DNA of 24,259 bases from SIG480 sp045614365. GTDB taxonomy: Bacteria; Bacillota; Clostridia; Oscillospirales; JAAYXM01. The DNA lies in NCBI GenBank assembly GCA_045614365.1, contig JAZLCV010000095.1, positions 1 through 24,259 on the forward strand, written 5' to 3'. Position numbers and translations under genes: made by a program. Below the pieces are notes generated by a model. The model did not search any database and was not told the origin of the DNA. It saw nothing but the letters and a program-made list of their open reading frames with translations. Positions 1 to 7,755 of this stretch are shown here, one piece after another. Position 1 is the first letter of the stretch. Each line of letters begins with the position of its first letter.

Positions 1-42
1 AGAGCTTAGGTCAATAGGAGAACCTTACGAAAAAAACGCAAA

Positions 43-75
43 AAACTCCCAAAAACAGGACGTTTTCGAGAGTTT
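43..75 (-). terminator. Intrinsic terminator of the tRNA-Gly/tRNA-Arg operon
   Basis: On the minus strand a 14-bp stem (arms 75-62 and 56-43, pairing throughout if two G.U wobbles are allowed) closes a 5-nt loop. It is followed by a T-rich run on the minus strand (positions 42 to 31, interrupted by GCG). It begins 5 nt after the encoded CCA of tRNA-Arg, as expected for a tRNA operon terminator. Confidence 0.85.
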
Positions 76-79
76 AGTG

Positions 80-156
<77 letters not shown>

Positions 157-182
157 ATGCTATTCAATTGTGGTGGATTAGA

Positions 183-256
<74 letters not shown>

Positions 257-272
257 ATATCTAAGCTTATAA

Positions 273-301
273 ATTATACAACGTAAATAAGAAAATGTCA
301 A
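273..301 (-). promoter_or_regulatory. Consensus sigma-A promoter of the tRNA operon
   Basis: Minus strand TTGACA (301-296), a 17-bp spacer, then TATAAT (278-273). Both hexamers are perfect matches to the housekeeping consensus with ideal spacing. The -10 box ends 16 bp upstream of the first tRNA-Gly base. A strong promoter is usual for stable RNA. Confidence 0.92.
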
Positions 302-333
302 TACTTATTTTCAGATTTTTTTGTTTTTTTCTT

Positions 334-370
334 AAAAAAACGGGAAGCAGGCAATTTTTCCCGCTTCCCG
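334..370 (-). terminator. Intrinsic terminator after the SLH/YcdB-repeat gene
   Basis: On the minus strand CGGGAAGC (370-363) pairs with GCTTCCCG (348-341) across a 14-nt loop, followed directly by seven T (340-334). It starts 20 nt beyond the stop codon of the gene at 391-2481 and separates that transcript from the tRNA promoter. Confidence 0.88.
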
Positions 371-390
371 GCAATTAATCAACGCTCTTT

Positions 391-2481
391 TTACTTGTCC
401 AGCGCGTTATAAAGCATCATCGCAAGCTCGGCACGCGTGACGCTCGCCTTGGGATTGAACTTTCCGCCAACGCCGGAAACCAGCCCAAGTCCCTTTGCAA
501 TTGCTACACACCCTACCTTATCGGCAGAAATCGCCGCTTCATCCGAAAAACCTGTTTTATAAATTCCAGAAAGCTCTGCCGCACTGCCAAATCCGAACAT
601 ACGCACAAGATAAGCCGCACATTCCTCCCGCGTTACCCTCTCATCCGGCTTTCTCTCGCCGGTTTTTATAATGCTCTGCCGTACAAGACGGTCAACAACC
701 GACACGTAATCGTTTTCCGTAACCTCATACGGACGGTAACCGCCGTTAAAGCAATCCACCAAAAGTGCAATTTCCTTCTGCGTTATCGCCTCATCGGGAT
801 GGAATTTTTCTTCATAAGAAATAACAATTCCGTTTTCTGCAAGCGTCTTTATTGCTTTCTCTGCCCAGTGCCCGCGAAGGTCCTCCTGAAGCTCGTACTT
901 TTCCGGAACTTCACTTTCCTGTCCCATGCTCCAGTCGTAGCACTCGCCGCTCTTCGCATCGACATATGCAGGTGCCTCATCAGCAAAGCGGTAAACAAGC
1001 GCAAGCTCGCCCGCGTTATCTGCTGCATACATTTCGCGTTTGTTTGCTATATAGCAGAGATATGCTCCCGCTTCGGCAATATACTTCTCCGTTGCTTCTT
1101 CCGCGGAAATAATTCCTTCCGGGCTGTCGAAGATTATCTCCTTGTCCCAGTTCTTTGTAAAGGAAAGGATTTTCCCCGTAGCTTCATCAACGCGGATGCT
1201 GATGCGGTTCCCCTGATACTCAATCCCATTTTCGTTGTGGGTAAAACCGAAATATCCGCCGGTGCTTTCCTCATCATCGCCGAAAAGATGCGTTTTTTCC
1301 GAAACATCCGATGCCCATTCCGAAATAAAGCGTTCTGCAACTCTTTTCATATCGGCACGTTTCTTCGTTCCTCTTTTATCCGGATTGTAAGCAAGATATG
1401 TATATATCGACTTAAGCTCGCCCGTTTTTGCATCAAAAACCGCATTTGCACTTTCTTTATCACCGTTTGTAAGGTAAACGCGCGCTTCATATTTCTTTCC
1501 GTTTTCCGTTTTTCCCGTCTGTCTGTAATCGACGGATTTTACCTTGAACGAAGAAATTGCCGTGTCATACATTTTTGCTATCATTGCAGAAATCTTATCC
1601 TTTGAAAGAAGGCTCTCCATCTCTCCAATGTTTTCAAGCTCCTCACGTGTGAGCGCGCTTTCAAACTTTTCATTCGTTGCGCTGTCGCTCACGGCACCTG
1701 ACGCACCTGCACCTGCATCGCCTTCCTCACCGTCGACGTATTCAACAGTAAACTCCTCTCCGGTTAGTGCATCTATCATCATACCGAAGCGTTCGGGTGT
1801 GTACATCAGCACAGCTTTTTTCTCACCATTCAGCTTGTGATAGCGCAAGGTAAGAGCTGCCATCTCTCCGAGGATTTTCTCCGCTTCATCTGTTGTGATA
1901 ACCACTTTTGCATCCGCAATTTTCTCCGGATGTGTCCACTGAGAGTTCATGGATATAACTCTGCCGTTATACTTGTCAATTGACATATAAACATAATCAC
2001 CGTAAACCGTGATGCCGGAAATCTTTCTTCCGAAGCGCAAGCTTACGTCATAAGAGTGCACACTGCCGATATCCACCTCGGCATCAAAATCAAGCTCGGA
2101 AACATAGGACGGGTTCACCTTCGAAATCCATTCCTTTGCAATATGGATATATTCTTCTGAGGAATACGCCGCAATACCGGTTTTGTCATAATCCCGCTCG
2201 CCATCACGGTAATAATAAGACAAAATCTCGCCATCTGCAAGAACACTCGCGCTTATTGCGCTCTGCTTCTCTGCAGTGTTTCTCCACGTAAGCTCATAGA
2301 CGTTTCTGCCGGCGGCTTCATATTTGCCGCTTGAAAACTCAGTAAATGCTTCCGAAATTGCGAGCCTGCTTTTGGCAATTTTCACTGCACTTGTCATCTC
2401 ACTGTCCTCTGCGGCAAACGCTCCTGCCGAAAGCGCAAGAAGCATCACAACACTCAGGATAACACACATCAATCTCTTCAT
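391..2481 (-). CDS. Secreted YcdB/YcdC-repeat protein with C-terminal SLH domains
   Basis: 696 aa. The first ~23 residues are a signal peptide: Lys/Arg, a hydrophobic core, and cleavage probably after the AFA at 21-23. Residues ~30-500 hold diverged repeats with PepSY/YcdB-type signatures, such as DAKTGELKSIYTYL and DEATGKILSFTKNW, in which a 'xxTGxixs' turn ends each unit. Three S-layer homology repeats follow at about 535-578 (beginning LRGHWAEKAI), 592-632 and 644-694. SLH repeats bind secondary cell-wall polymer, so the protein is probably surface-attached. PepSY-like domains are often linked to protease inhibition or sensing, but the function here is unknown. The ATG has an AAGGAG ribosome binding site 10 nt upstream. 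It lies 77 bp after the MATE gene with no terminator between, so read-through is possible. Confidence 0.85.
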   Translation of the reverse strand: MKRLMCVILSVVMLLALSAGAFAAEDSEMTSAVKIAKSRLAISEAFTEFSSGKYEAAGRNVYELTWRNTAEKQSAISASVLADGEILSYYYRDGERDYDKTGIAAYSSEEYIHIAKEWISKVNPSYVSELDFDAEVDIGSVHSYDVSLRFGRKISGITVYGDYVYMSIDKYNGRVISMNSQWTHPEKIADAKVVITTDEAEKILGEMAALTLRYHKLNGEKKAVLMYTPERFGMMIDALTGEEFTVEYVDGEEGDAGAGASGAVSDSATNEKFESALTREELENIGEMESLLSKDKISAMIAKMYDTAISSFKVKSVDYRQTGKTENGKKYEARVYLTNGDKESANAVFDAKTGELKSIYTYLAYNPDKRGTKKRADMKRVAERFISEWASDVSEKTHLFGDDEESTGGYFGFTHNENGIEYQGNRISIRVDEATGKILSFTKNWDKEIIFDSPEGIISAEEATEKYIAEAGAYLCYIANKREMYAADNAGELALVYRFADEAPAYVDAKSGECYDWSMGQESEVPEKYELQEDLRGHWAEKAIKTLAENGIVISYEEKFHPDEAITQKEIALLVDCFNGGYRPYEVTENDYVSVVDRLVRQSIIKTGERKPDERVTREECAAYLVRMFGFGSAAELSGIYKTGFSDEAAISADKVGCVAIAKGLGLVSGVGGKFNPKASVTRAELAMMLYNALDK

Positions 2482-2558
2482 TTTTCACACACTCCTTTTC
2501 TGTTTGTACTTAGTAGATTATTTTGCCATTGAAAAAGTTTTAAAGTAAAATAAATTCC

Positions 2559-3947
2559 TCATACCTCATCACGGGTAAGGTTTCTCACCCATGTACCCCG
2601 GCTGCACAAGATCCCGCCGACAACGGCTTTTATTATATCCTCACTAACAGCAAGCAGGAATACAACGAGAATCGGAGCGTGGAATACAAACGCCGCCACA
2701 AAACACGCAGGAATTGACCACAAATACATAAAAATGACATCAAGGACAGCTGCCACACGGACATTTCCACCGCCGCGCAAAACTCCGACGATTACCATAT
2801 AATTATACGTTTTAACAAACACGCGCAAGACAGTAACAAGCACCATCATATGCCCTATCTGCTCTGCTGCGGGCGATACGCGGAATACCTTGTATACAAC
2901 GCTGTCGAGGAAAAACCTCTCGGTAATAAGTGGCAGAAGCGCCGTAATAAGTCCGGTGATGAGAGCCAGCCCGAGCAGCCAGTTTCCGGTTTTTACGACA
3001 TCCTTTTCCCTTCGTCCCGCACCGATTTCCTTGCTGATTATAACCGCCGCAGCAGTTCCGACACCGTTACACAGCACAAGCATTATGCGCTCTAAGCTTC
3101 CTGTTATCGAATATGCCGCAACGATATCCGCTGCACCCTGCATATGCCCGAAAACAACTGCGTACATCGAGTATCCGAAGCTCCAGAGCGTTTCGTTTAT
3201 AACAACCGGCGTTGCGTATTTTATATAGTCTTTTGCGATAATCTTTCCCGGACGAAAAAGCTTTTTCGGCATAAGCGGAATTCTTTTATCAAAGAAGAGA
3301 GCATATACCGCAACTATTGCAAGCTCGCAAATGCGTGAAATAAACGTTGCATACGCTGCGCCCTCAAGCCCCATTGCCGGAGCACCAAGCTTTCCGAAGA
3401 TAAGTATGTAGTTTAAAATAACGTTTATTGTACTTGATGAAATGAGAACAACCATACCGAGCGCGGAATTTTCTGCGTTGCGCTGAGCGCCGATATACAC
3501 CATTGATAAGCTGTTGAGTACAAACGAATACGCAACAATGCGGGCATAGCGCGCACCGCAGTCGATAAGTGCGGGATCATTAGTCGTAAAGCTTATAACC
3601 TGCGTCGGGAAAAGAACTATCACCGTGGCGGCAAGCATTCCCACCGCGAATGACAGGTAAAAGCTCATACCCATAACGCGGTTTATCGCACCGATATCGC
3701 GCTTTCCCCAATACTGACCGATAAGCACCGAGCCGCCTGACAGTATCCCGAATGTGAAGAGCTGAATGACGAAAAACACGGTATTCGCCTGATTAAGTCC
3801 GCCAAGCTCGTTCTGACCGAGAGTTCCCACCATAAGCGTATCAACAAGCCCAAGGGATGAGCTTGCAAGATTCTGCAGAATTATAGGTATCATAAGTGCG
3901 AAAAGCGCACTGTATTCGCCGCGCGGGCGGCGCAAAGTTTTTATCAT
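2559..3947 (-). CDS. MATE family efflux transporter
   Basis: 462 aa polytopic membrane protein with about 12 hydrophobic segments in two homologous halves. The N-terminal part shows the MATE pattern (PIILQNLASSSLGLVDTLMVG, GGSVLIGQYWGKRD), and the second half repeats it (AAAVIISKEIGAGRREKD). MATE carriers export cationic drugs, toxins or metabolites in exchange for Na+ or H+. The substrate cannot be read from the sequence. It has its own promoter (-10 at 3984-3989) and a GTGAGGAT ribosome binding site 9 nt before the ATG. The promoter spacer carries an inverted repeat that could be an operator. Family assignment is secure, specificity is not. Confidence 0.92.
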   Translation of the reverse strand: MIKTLRRPRGEYSALFALMIPIILQNLASSSLGLVDTLMVGTLGQNELGGLNQANTVFFVIQLFTFGILSGGSVLIGQYWGKRDIGAINRVMGMSFYLSFAVGMLAATVIVLFPTQVISFTTNDPALIDCGARYARIVAYSFVLNSLSMVYIGAQRNAENSALGMVVLISSSTINVILNYILIFGKLGAPAMGLEGAAYATFISRICELAIVAVYALFFDKRIPLMPKKLFRPGKIIAKDYIKYATPVVINETLWSFGYSMYAVVFGHMQGAADIVAAYSITGSLERIMLVLCNGVGTAAAVIISKEIGAGRREKDVVKTGNWLLGLALITGLITALLPLITERFFLDSVVYKVFRVSPAAEQIGHMMVLVTVLRVFVKTYNYMVIVGVLRGGGNVRVAAVLDVIFMYLWSIPACFVAAFVFHAPILVVFLLAVSEDIIKAVVGGILCSRGTWVRNLTRDEV

Positions 3948-3983
3948 TTATATATTATCCTCACTTTATGTATTTACAATTGA

Positions 3984-4012
3984 ATTATATTCTCCAAACA
4001 CTTGGAAAACAA
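3984..4012 (-). promoter_or_regulatory. MATE gene promoter with a palindrome between -35 and -10
   Basis: Minus strand TTGTTT (4012-4007), 17-bp spacer, perfect TATAAT (3989-3984). The spacer holds the inverted repeat TCCAA-N4-TTGGA (4006-3993). A second inverted repeat, AAAACA-N3-TGTTTT, covers the -35 and could instead be a weak terminator stem for the fructokinase gene. A dyad inside the spacer is typical of repressor or MerR-type activator sites. The regulator is not identified here. Confidence 0.65.
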
Positions 4013-4042
4013 GCTGTTTTAAGTTGATTTTTTGCCGGATTT

Positions 4043-4930
4043 TCACATCCGCGAAAAAATCTCCATAACATCTGCCGCATCGGCGATTCTCTCGCAAGCT
4101 GCCGTTGCGCTTCCCGCTGCAGATGCAAGCGCGAGGGCGAACTGAGCGCCGCGCTCTTCCCCTGCCAGAAATCCCGCAAGGAAGCTATCCCCCGCGCCGA
4201 CCGTGCTCACCACATCCACCTGCGGTGCGGCTACTCTGTAAATATTCCCGTCGGAGGATGCTAAAAGCGCACCGTGCCCGCCAAGTGATACAAGAACATT
4301 GCTTACTCCTTCATCACGAAGCCGTGCCGCGGCGGAGGCTACCTCATTATCGCTCATTTCCGTCTTTCCGAAAAGCGCACAAAGCTCTTCATAATTAGGC
4401 TTTATGAGATACGGTTCCTTCGTAAGCGCGTATTTTAAAGCCGCACCGTCCATATCGACAACAAGGCGGGCATTATCTGCCGCATCAAGTACATTTTGCA
4501 GTAATGCTCCGCTTTCACTCTCGGGTGCAGACCCTGAAATAACAACGGTATCCTCTTCCGAAAGCGATGAAAGCTTCTCAAGAAGCGTACGCTCTTCCTC
4601 AATGCGTATAAAAGGCCCTTTTCCATTCACGGCAGTTTCCGTATCGGATATAATCTTCACATTTATGCGTGACGGCTCGCGGATTTCGCAGAAATCGCAT
4701 TCCACTCCCGTGCGGCGGGCAAGGCGCTCTATCTCGCGACCGAAAAAACCGCCGACAAAACCAAGAGCCGTGCTATCCACCCCAAGGTTTGCAAGCATCG
4801 CGGAAACGTTTATCCCCTTTCCGCCGAAGGAATGAACCTCGCGCTCACTCCGGTTTATTTCACCCGCATGAAACTCCGCCGGAAAAACCGAATAATCAAC
4901 CGACGGATTAAGCGTTACCGTATATATCAT
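4043..4930 (-). CDS. fruK: 1-phosphofructokinase (PfkB family)
   Basis: 295 aa from the chosen ATG. Phosphorylates fructose 1-phosphate to fructose 1,6-bisphosphate with ATP. The start MIYTVTLNPSVDY is the usual FruK N-terminus. PfkB signature 1 is at 36-50 (GGKGINVSAMLANLG), a FruK-like RINVKI...NGKGP stretch binds sugar phosphate, and signature 2 at ~239-252 contains GAGD with the catalytic Asp248. A GTG 21 nt further upstream would add seven residues, but the ATG at 4930 has an AAAGGAT ribosome binding site at good spacing. No fructose PTS or FruR lies next to it. Tagatose-6-phosphate kinase (LacC) is the main alternative. Its own promoter is at 4965-4993. Confidence 0.85.
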   Translation of the reverse strand: MIYTVTLNPSVDYSVFPAEFHAGEINRSEREVHSFGGKGINVSAMLANLGVDSTALGFVGGFFGREIERLARRTGVECDFCEIREPSRINVKIISDTETAVNGKGPFIRIEEERTLLEKLSSLSEEDTVVISGSAPESESGALLQNVLDAADNARLVVDMDGAALKYALTKEPYLIKPNYEELCALFGKTEMSDNEVASAAARLRDEGVSNVLVSLGGHGALLASSDGNIYRVAAPQVDVVSTVGAGDSFLAGFLAGEERGAQFALALASAAGSATAACERIADAADVMEIFSRM

Positions 4931-4964
4931 AAATTTTATCCTTTCAATCACAACTTACATACTA

Positions 4965-4993
4965 AATTTACCATACAACTGCTCTTGTGTCAA
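4965..4993 (-). promoter_or_regulatory. fruK promoter (extended -10)
   Basis: Minus strand TTGACA (4993-4988), 17-bp spacer ending TGG, then TAAATT (4970-4965). The TGn before the hexamer makes an extended -10. It lies just beyond the terminator hairpin of the upstream transcript, so fruK is an independent unit. Confidence 0.8.
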
Positions 4994-4997
4994 GAAG

Positions 4998-5033
4998 ATA
5001 TGCAGACCGCGACATACGTCACAGCCTGCATAT
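4998..5033 (-). terminator. 16-bp hairpin ending the vanW-SDR operon
   Basis: The minus-strand RNA forms a 16-bp stem (arms 5033-5018 and 5013-4998, loop GTAT) that includes three G.U wobbles. On the plus strand those become A.C mismatches, so the hairpin belongs to minus-strand transcripts. It starts 25 nt after the SDR stop codon. The following sequence (CTTCTT) is only a modest U tract, so termination may be partial. Confidence 0.65.
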
Positions 5034-5058
5034 TACGGTATTTTACTTTTATGTCGTT

Positions 5059-5763
5059 TCACATACCAAACCCGCCGGTGACAGCGAGGTTCTCGCCCGT
5101 CACAAAAGGTGCATCGGCAAAGAACAGCACAGCCTGTGCAACGTCTTCAGGCTTACCAATTTTCCCGAGCGGGGTTTCATCGCACAGAGCCTTCATATCC
5201 TCATCGGAGAGGTGCGCATTCATGTCCGTATCAATAACGCCGGGTGAAACACAGTTTACCGTTATCCCCGATGGACCAAGCTCCTTTGCAAGCGCACGCG
5301 TAAAGCCAATTAGCCCCGCCTTTGATGCAGAGTAATGCGTCTCGCACGATGCACCGACTATTCCCCAAATAGAAGATATGTTTATTATACGTCCAAATCC
5401 GCGTCTTATCATACCTTTTGAAGCTTCCTTTGAGCAAAGAAATGCAGATTTAAGGTTTGTATCAAGCATTTTATCCCAATCGTTTCCCGAAATATCGGAA
5501 AGGAGAGAAAACTGCGCAATTCCGGCATTGTTTACTAAGATATCAACGTCCCCAATCTCTGAAAAAAGCGCCTTCACGCTTTCCTCATTGGAAACATCAC
5601 AGTATATCGGGATAACCTTTCCCGCAAAATTTTCTTTCTCCAGAGCCGGCAGAGTATCGGCAGTTGATTTATACGTTGCAAAAACCGTATCTCCGCGCTC
5701 TGCAAACGCACGTGCAACAGCATATCCAATCCCGCGCGATGCACCTGTTACAAGAACTCTCAT
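5059..5763 (-). CDS. SDR family reductase, probably EF-P 5-aminopentanone reductase type
   Basis: 234 aa classical short-chain dehydrogenase. The Rossmann motif GASRGIG is at 7-13, NNAG at 78-81, Ser130/131, and the catalytic YSASK has Tyr144 and Lys148. The stretch NISSIWGIVGASCE before the Tyr resembles the YmfI-type enzymes that reduce 5-aminopentanonyl-lysine on elongation factor P. This is recalled family knowledge, and a FabG-like 3-oxoacyl-ACP reductase remains possible. No efp gene is in the window. Two adjacent ATGs exist (5766 and 5763). GGAGG lies 4 and 7 nt before them, favouring 5763. Either start overlaps the vanW stop codon (ATGATGA), so the two genes are translationally coupled. 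Confidence 0.82.
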   Translation of the reverse strand: MRVLVTGASRGIGYAVARAFAERGDTVFATYKSTADTLPALEKENFAGKVIPIYCDVSNEESVKALFSEIGDVDILVNNAGIAQFSLLSDISGNDWDKMLDTNLKSAFLCSKEASKGMIRRGFGRIINISSIWGIVGASCETHYSASKAGLIGFTRALAKELGPSGITVNCVSPGVIDTDMNAHLSDEDMKALCDETPLGKIGKPEDVAQAVLFFADAPFVTGENLAVTGGFGM

Positions 5764-7553
5764 CATTCCGCCTCCGCAGCCGCGGATGCCGCGGCATCTG
5801 CCGCCGCTTCGGATACAGGCTCGGAAGTCTCAGGCGTTGTATCCTCCGGTGTGGGAGCAGGTGTTTCCGGAGCCGGTGTCGGCGCTGTTTCTTCCGGTGC
5901 CGTCGCTTCAGGCGCGGGAGCAGGTGTTTCAGTTCCCGCAGCTTCCGGCGGTTTTACCTCCGAAGCAGCCGGCGCGCTTGCCGCCTGTGCTTTTCCGGTT
6001 CCGACAAGCACTATCTCCGGCATCGGTTTGTATTTTGACTTGTTTTCAACATACGATTCAACAAGCTTTCCGTTTTTGTCATAGACATTGCGCCACACGG
6101 TCATAGAGAGACCTTCCTGTCCCTTTTGTTCCACCTTGCGCTCACCTGCCGGAAGCTCGCTTGTCTGCTTCTCACGTGTAGTATACGGAGTTGTGGAATG
6201 AGTCTTTTTCGTGAGCTTTACGGTACGGATCTCATCCGGTTCCGTTCCCATAATCTTTACTCTTATATAATTATCCTTTGATGTTGCAACAATCTTTATC
6301 GGGTATGCACTGGTGTTTTTAAACTTAAAGTCAAGTGAGCCATAAACAACAGTTGCATCCTCACCCTTTGGGGTATAGTCAACATAAAACGAATGGTTTG
6401 TACGCTCGGTAATCTTCATATTTGCTCTGACAGCCGCCATATAAAGCGTGGAAGAAGTCTGGCAGATACCGCCTCCAATTCCGTCAACAACCTCGCCCTG
6501 AGAGAAAACTCCTGCCTCTTTAAAACCGCGCGCAGCAGTTCTCGGTCCGACTGTCCTGTTATAAGAAAATTCTTCTCCGGGATTTAGTACCGTTCCGTTT
6601 ATAAGTTTTGCCGACAGACGTACATTTGTCGTTCTTGCAACCTTTTTAGGACTGAAATGTGTTTCAACCTCTGCAAGGCAATACTTGAACAAATCCACCT
6701 CAAGATGCTTTGTAAACACCTTCGGTTGAGTAAGTGTAAGCGGGATTCTGATAACCTCGCCCGGCGCTTTTTCATATGCAATCTTCGCCGCTTCAAGATC
6801 AAAATCAACTCCGACGACATGAGGAACAATCTTTTTCCCATCACCGTCCTTTTCGAGATGAGCATCCGTCACTTCCTTATGAACCTCGGCGTAAACCTTA
6901 TCCAGATCAAGCGCAACGGATTCCGTAACAGTTCGTTCTGCACGAAGCGGTGAATAGTCCTCATTTAAAAACCTGTCGGTAATGTTCTGCATAAGAACTT
7001 CTGTATCAAGCTTTTTGCCGTCCGTGCGCGGATGAAGCACAAGAGTGTTTTCTCCCTCAATCGTATACGAGGCATCAACCGGGGCAATGTCATACTTTGC
7101 AAGCTCTGCCATAAGTGCACTTGCCGCCGCCTCATCCGTTGTTACAGCAATATCTATCTCGCGACCGGTGAAAATAATTGAAAGAACGTCACCAATACGA
7201 CGGAAAAATCCGCCCTCGTGACCTGCAGTCAGCGCATCCTTCGCCGTCTGCTCGGACGATAACTTAACGCCGAGTTCTTTTGCCGTTACGTCGCGCTTTA
7301 CTATATCCTCAAGCTCTACGGTAAGTGTGGCTTCCGAATAGCGGGTATCGCATGAGCTGTCAAGCGCGGCAATGGCTTCCTGCTCATTCATACCGCTGAG
7401 CTTCACGCCCCCTGCGCTTACTCCCGGGAATATATCTCCGTGAGCATATGTATACACAGTGAGCACTGCAAAAAGCAAAATTAAAAGAGCAAGTGCACCT
7501 GCTGCGATAAGTGCCCACTTCGGAAATTTTCCCCCGCTGAATATTTTTGTCAT
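5763..7553 (-). CDS. VanW family protein with G5-like domain
   Basis: 596 aa. A short cytoplasmic N-terminus and a transmembrane helix at ~13-37 place the rest outside the cell. Residues ~45-290 contain repeated PG_binding_4-like segments. The VanW domain spans ~300-430, with EFSYNRTVGPR and the GIGGGICQTSSTLY motif. A G5-like segment follows at ~442-519 (LPAGERKVEQKGQEG). The last ~75 residues are Ala/Pro/Glu/Thr-rich low complexity, typical of a wall-spanning or unstructured tail. VanW proteins co-occur with vancomycin-resistance clusters but are common in ordinary Clostridia, and their biochemical role is not settled. I see no van genes here. The ATG follows an AGAGGG ribosome binding site, and the promoter is at 7593-7621. 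Confidence 0.9.
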   Translation of the reverse strand: MTKIFSGGKFPKWALIAAGALALLILLFAVLTVYTYAHGDIFPGVSAGGVKLSGMNEQEAIAALDSSCDTRYSEATLTVELEDIVKRDVTAKELGVKLSSEQTAKDALTAGHEGGFFRRIGDVLSIIFTGREIDIAVTTDEAAASALMAELAKYDIAPVDASYTIEGENTLVLHPRTDGKKLDTEVLMQNITDRFLNEDYSPLRAERTVTESVALDLDKVYAEVHKEVTDAHLEKDGDGKKIVPHVVGVDFDLEAAKIAYEKAPGEVIRIPLTLTQPKVFTKHLEVDLFKYCLAEVETHFSPKKVARTTNVRLSAKLINGTVLNPGEEFSYNRTVGPRTAARGFKEAGVFSQGEVVDGIGGGICQTSSTLYMAAVRANMKITERTNHSFYVDYTPKGEDATVVYGSLDFKFKNTSAYPIKIVATSKDNYIRVKIMGTEPDEIRTVKLTKKTHSTTPYTTREKQTSELPAGERKVEQKGQEGLSMTVWRNVYDKNGKLVESYVENKSKYKPMPEIVLVGTGKAQAASAPAASEVKPPEAAGTETPAPAPEATAPEETAPTPAPETPAPTPEDTTPETSEPVSEAAADAAASAAAEAE

Positions 7554-7592
7554 AATTCATCCCTCTTGTTTATATATATTTATCTAATATAA

Positions 7593-7621
7593 AGTATATC
7601 CGTTCTTTGCGAGAATTTCAA
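7593..7621 (-). promoter_or_regulatory. Promoter of the vanW-SDR operon
   Basis: Minus strand TTGAAA (7621-7616), 17-bp spacer, TATACT (7598-7593). It is divergent from the promoter at 7693-7721, with about 70 bp between the two -35 boxes. Confidence 0.82.
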
Positions 7622-7692
7622 CTGTTATTTTCATTTTTTCTCTGATTTTTCGGTATTTTTCCGCCATATTGCATTTTAGACGGAATGATGCC

Positions 7693-7721
7693 TTGAAACA
7701 GACGGGATATTAGTGTATAAT
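7693..7721 (+). promoter_or_regulatory. Promoter of the alcohol dehydrogenase-antiporter operon
   Basis: TTGAAA (7693-7698), 17-bp spacer, perfect TATAAT (7716-7721). Transcription would start near 7728. The in-frame ATG at 7720 lies inside the -10 box, so it cannot be the translation start of this transcript. Confidence 0.88.
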
Positions 7722-7755
7722 GTTTACATATAAAGCAACAATAGGAGGAGTAAAA

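Noticed and set aside
799..1605. 268-codon plus-strand frame opposite the SLH/YcdB gene
   Set aside because: Low-complexity Phe/Cys/Arg composition, no family resemblance, and lies wholly inside a convincing minus-strand gene.
2482..2558. Promoter for the SLH/YcdB gene
   Set aside because: An AATAAT-like -10 is present, but no acceptable -35 lies at 16-18 bp, so no promoter is called.
5763..7553. Vancomycin resistance locus suggested by VanW
   Set aside because: No vanH, vanA/B, vanX, vanR or vanS homologue is present. VanW-domain proteins are common in Clostridia without resistance.
7720..7755. ATG at 7720 as start of the alcohol dehydrogenase
   Set aside because: It lies within the -10 box (7716-7721), upstream of the transcription start. 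GTG 7756 has an AGGAGGAG site 5 nt before it.
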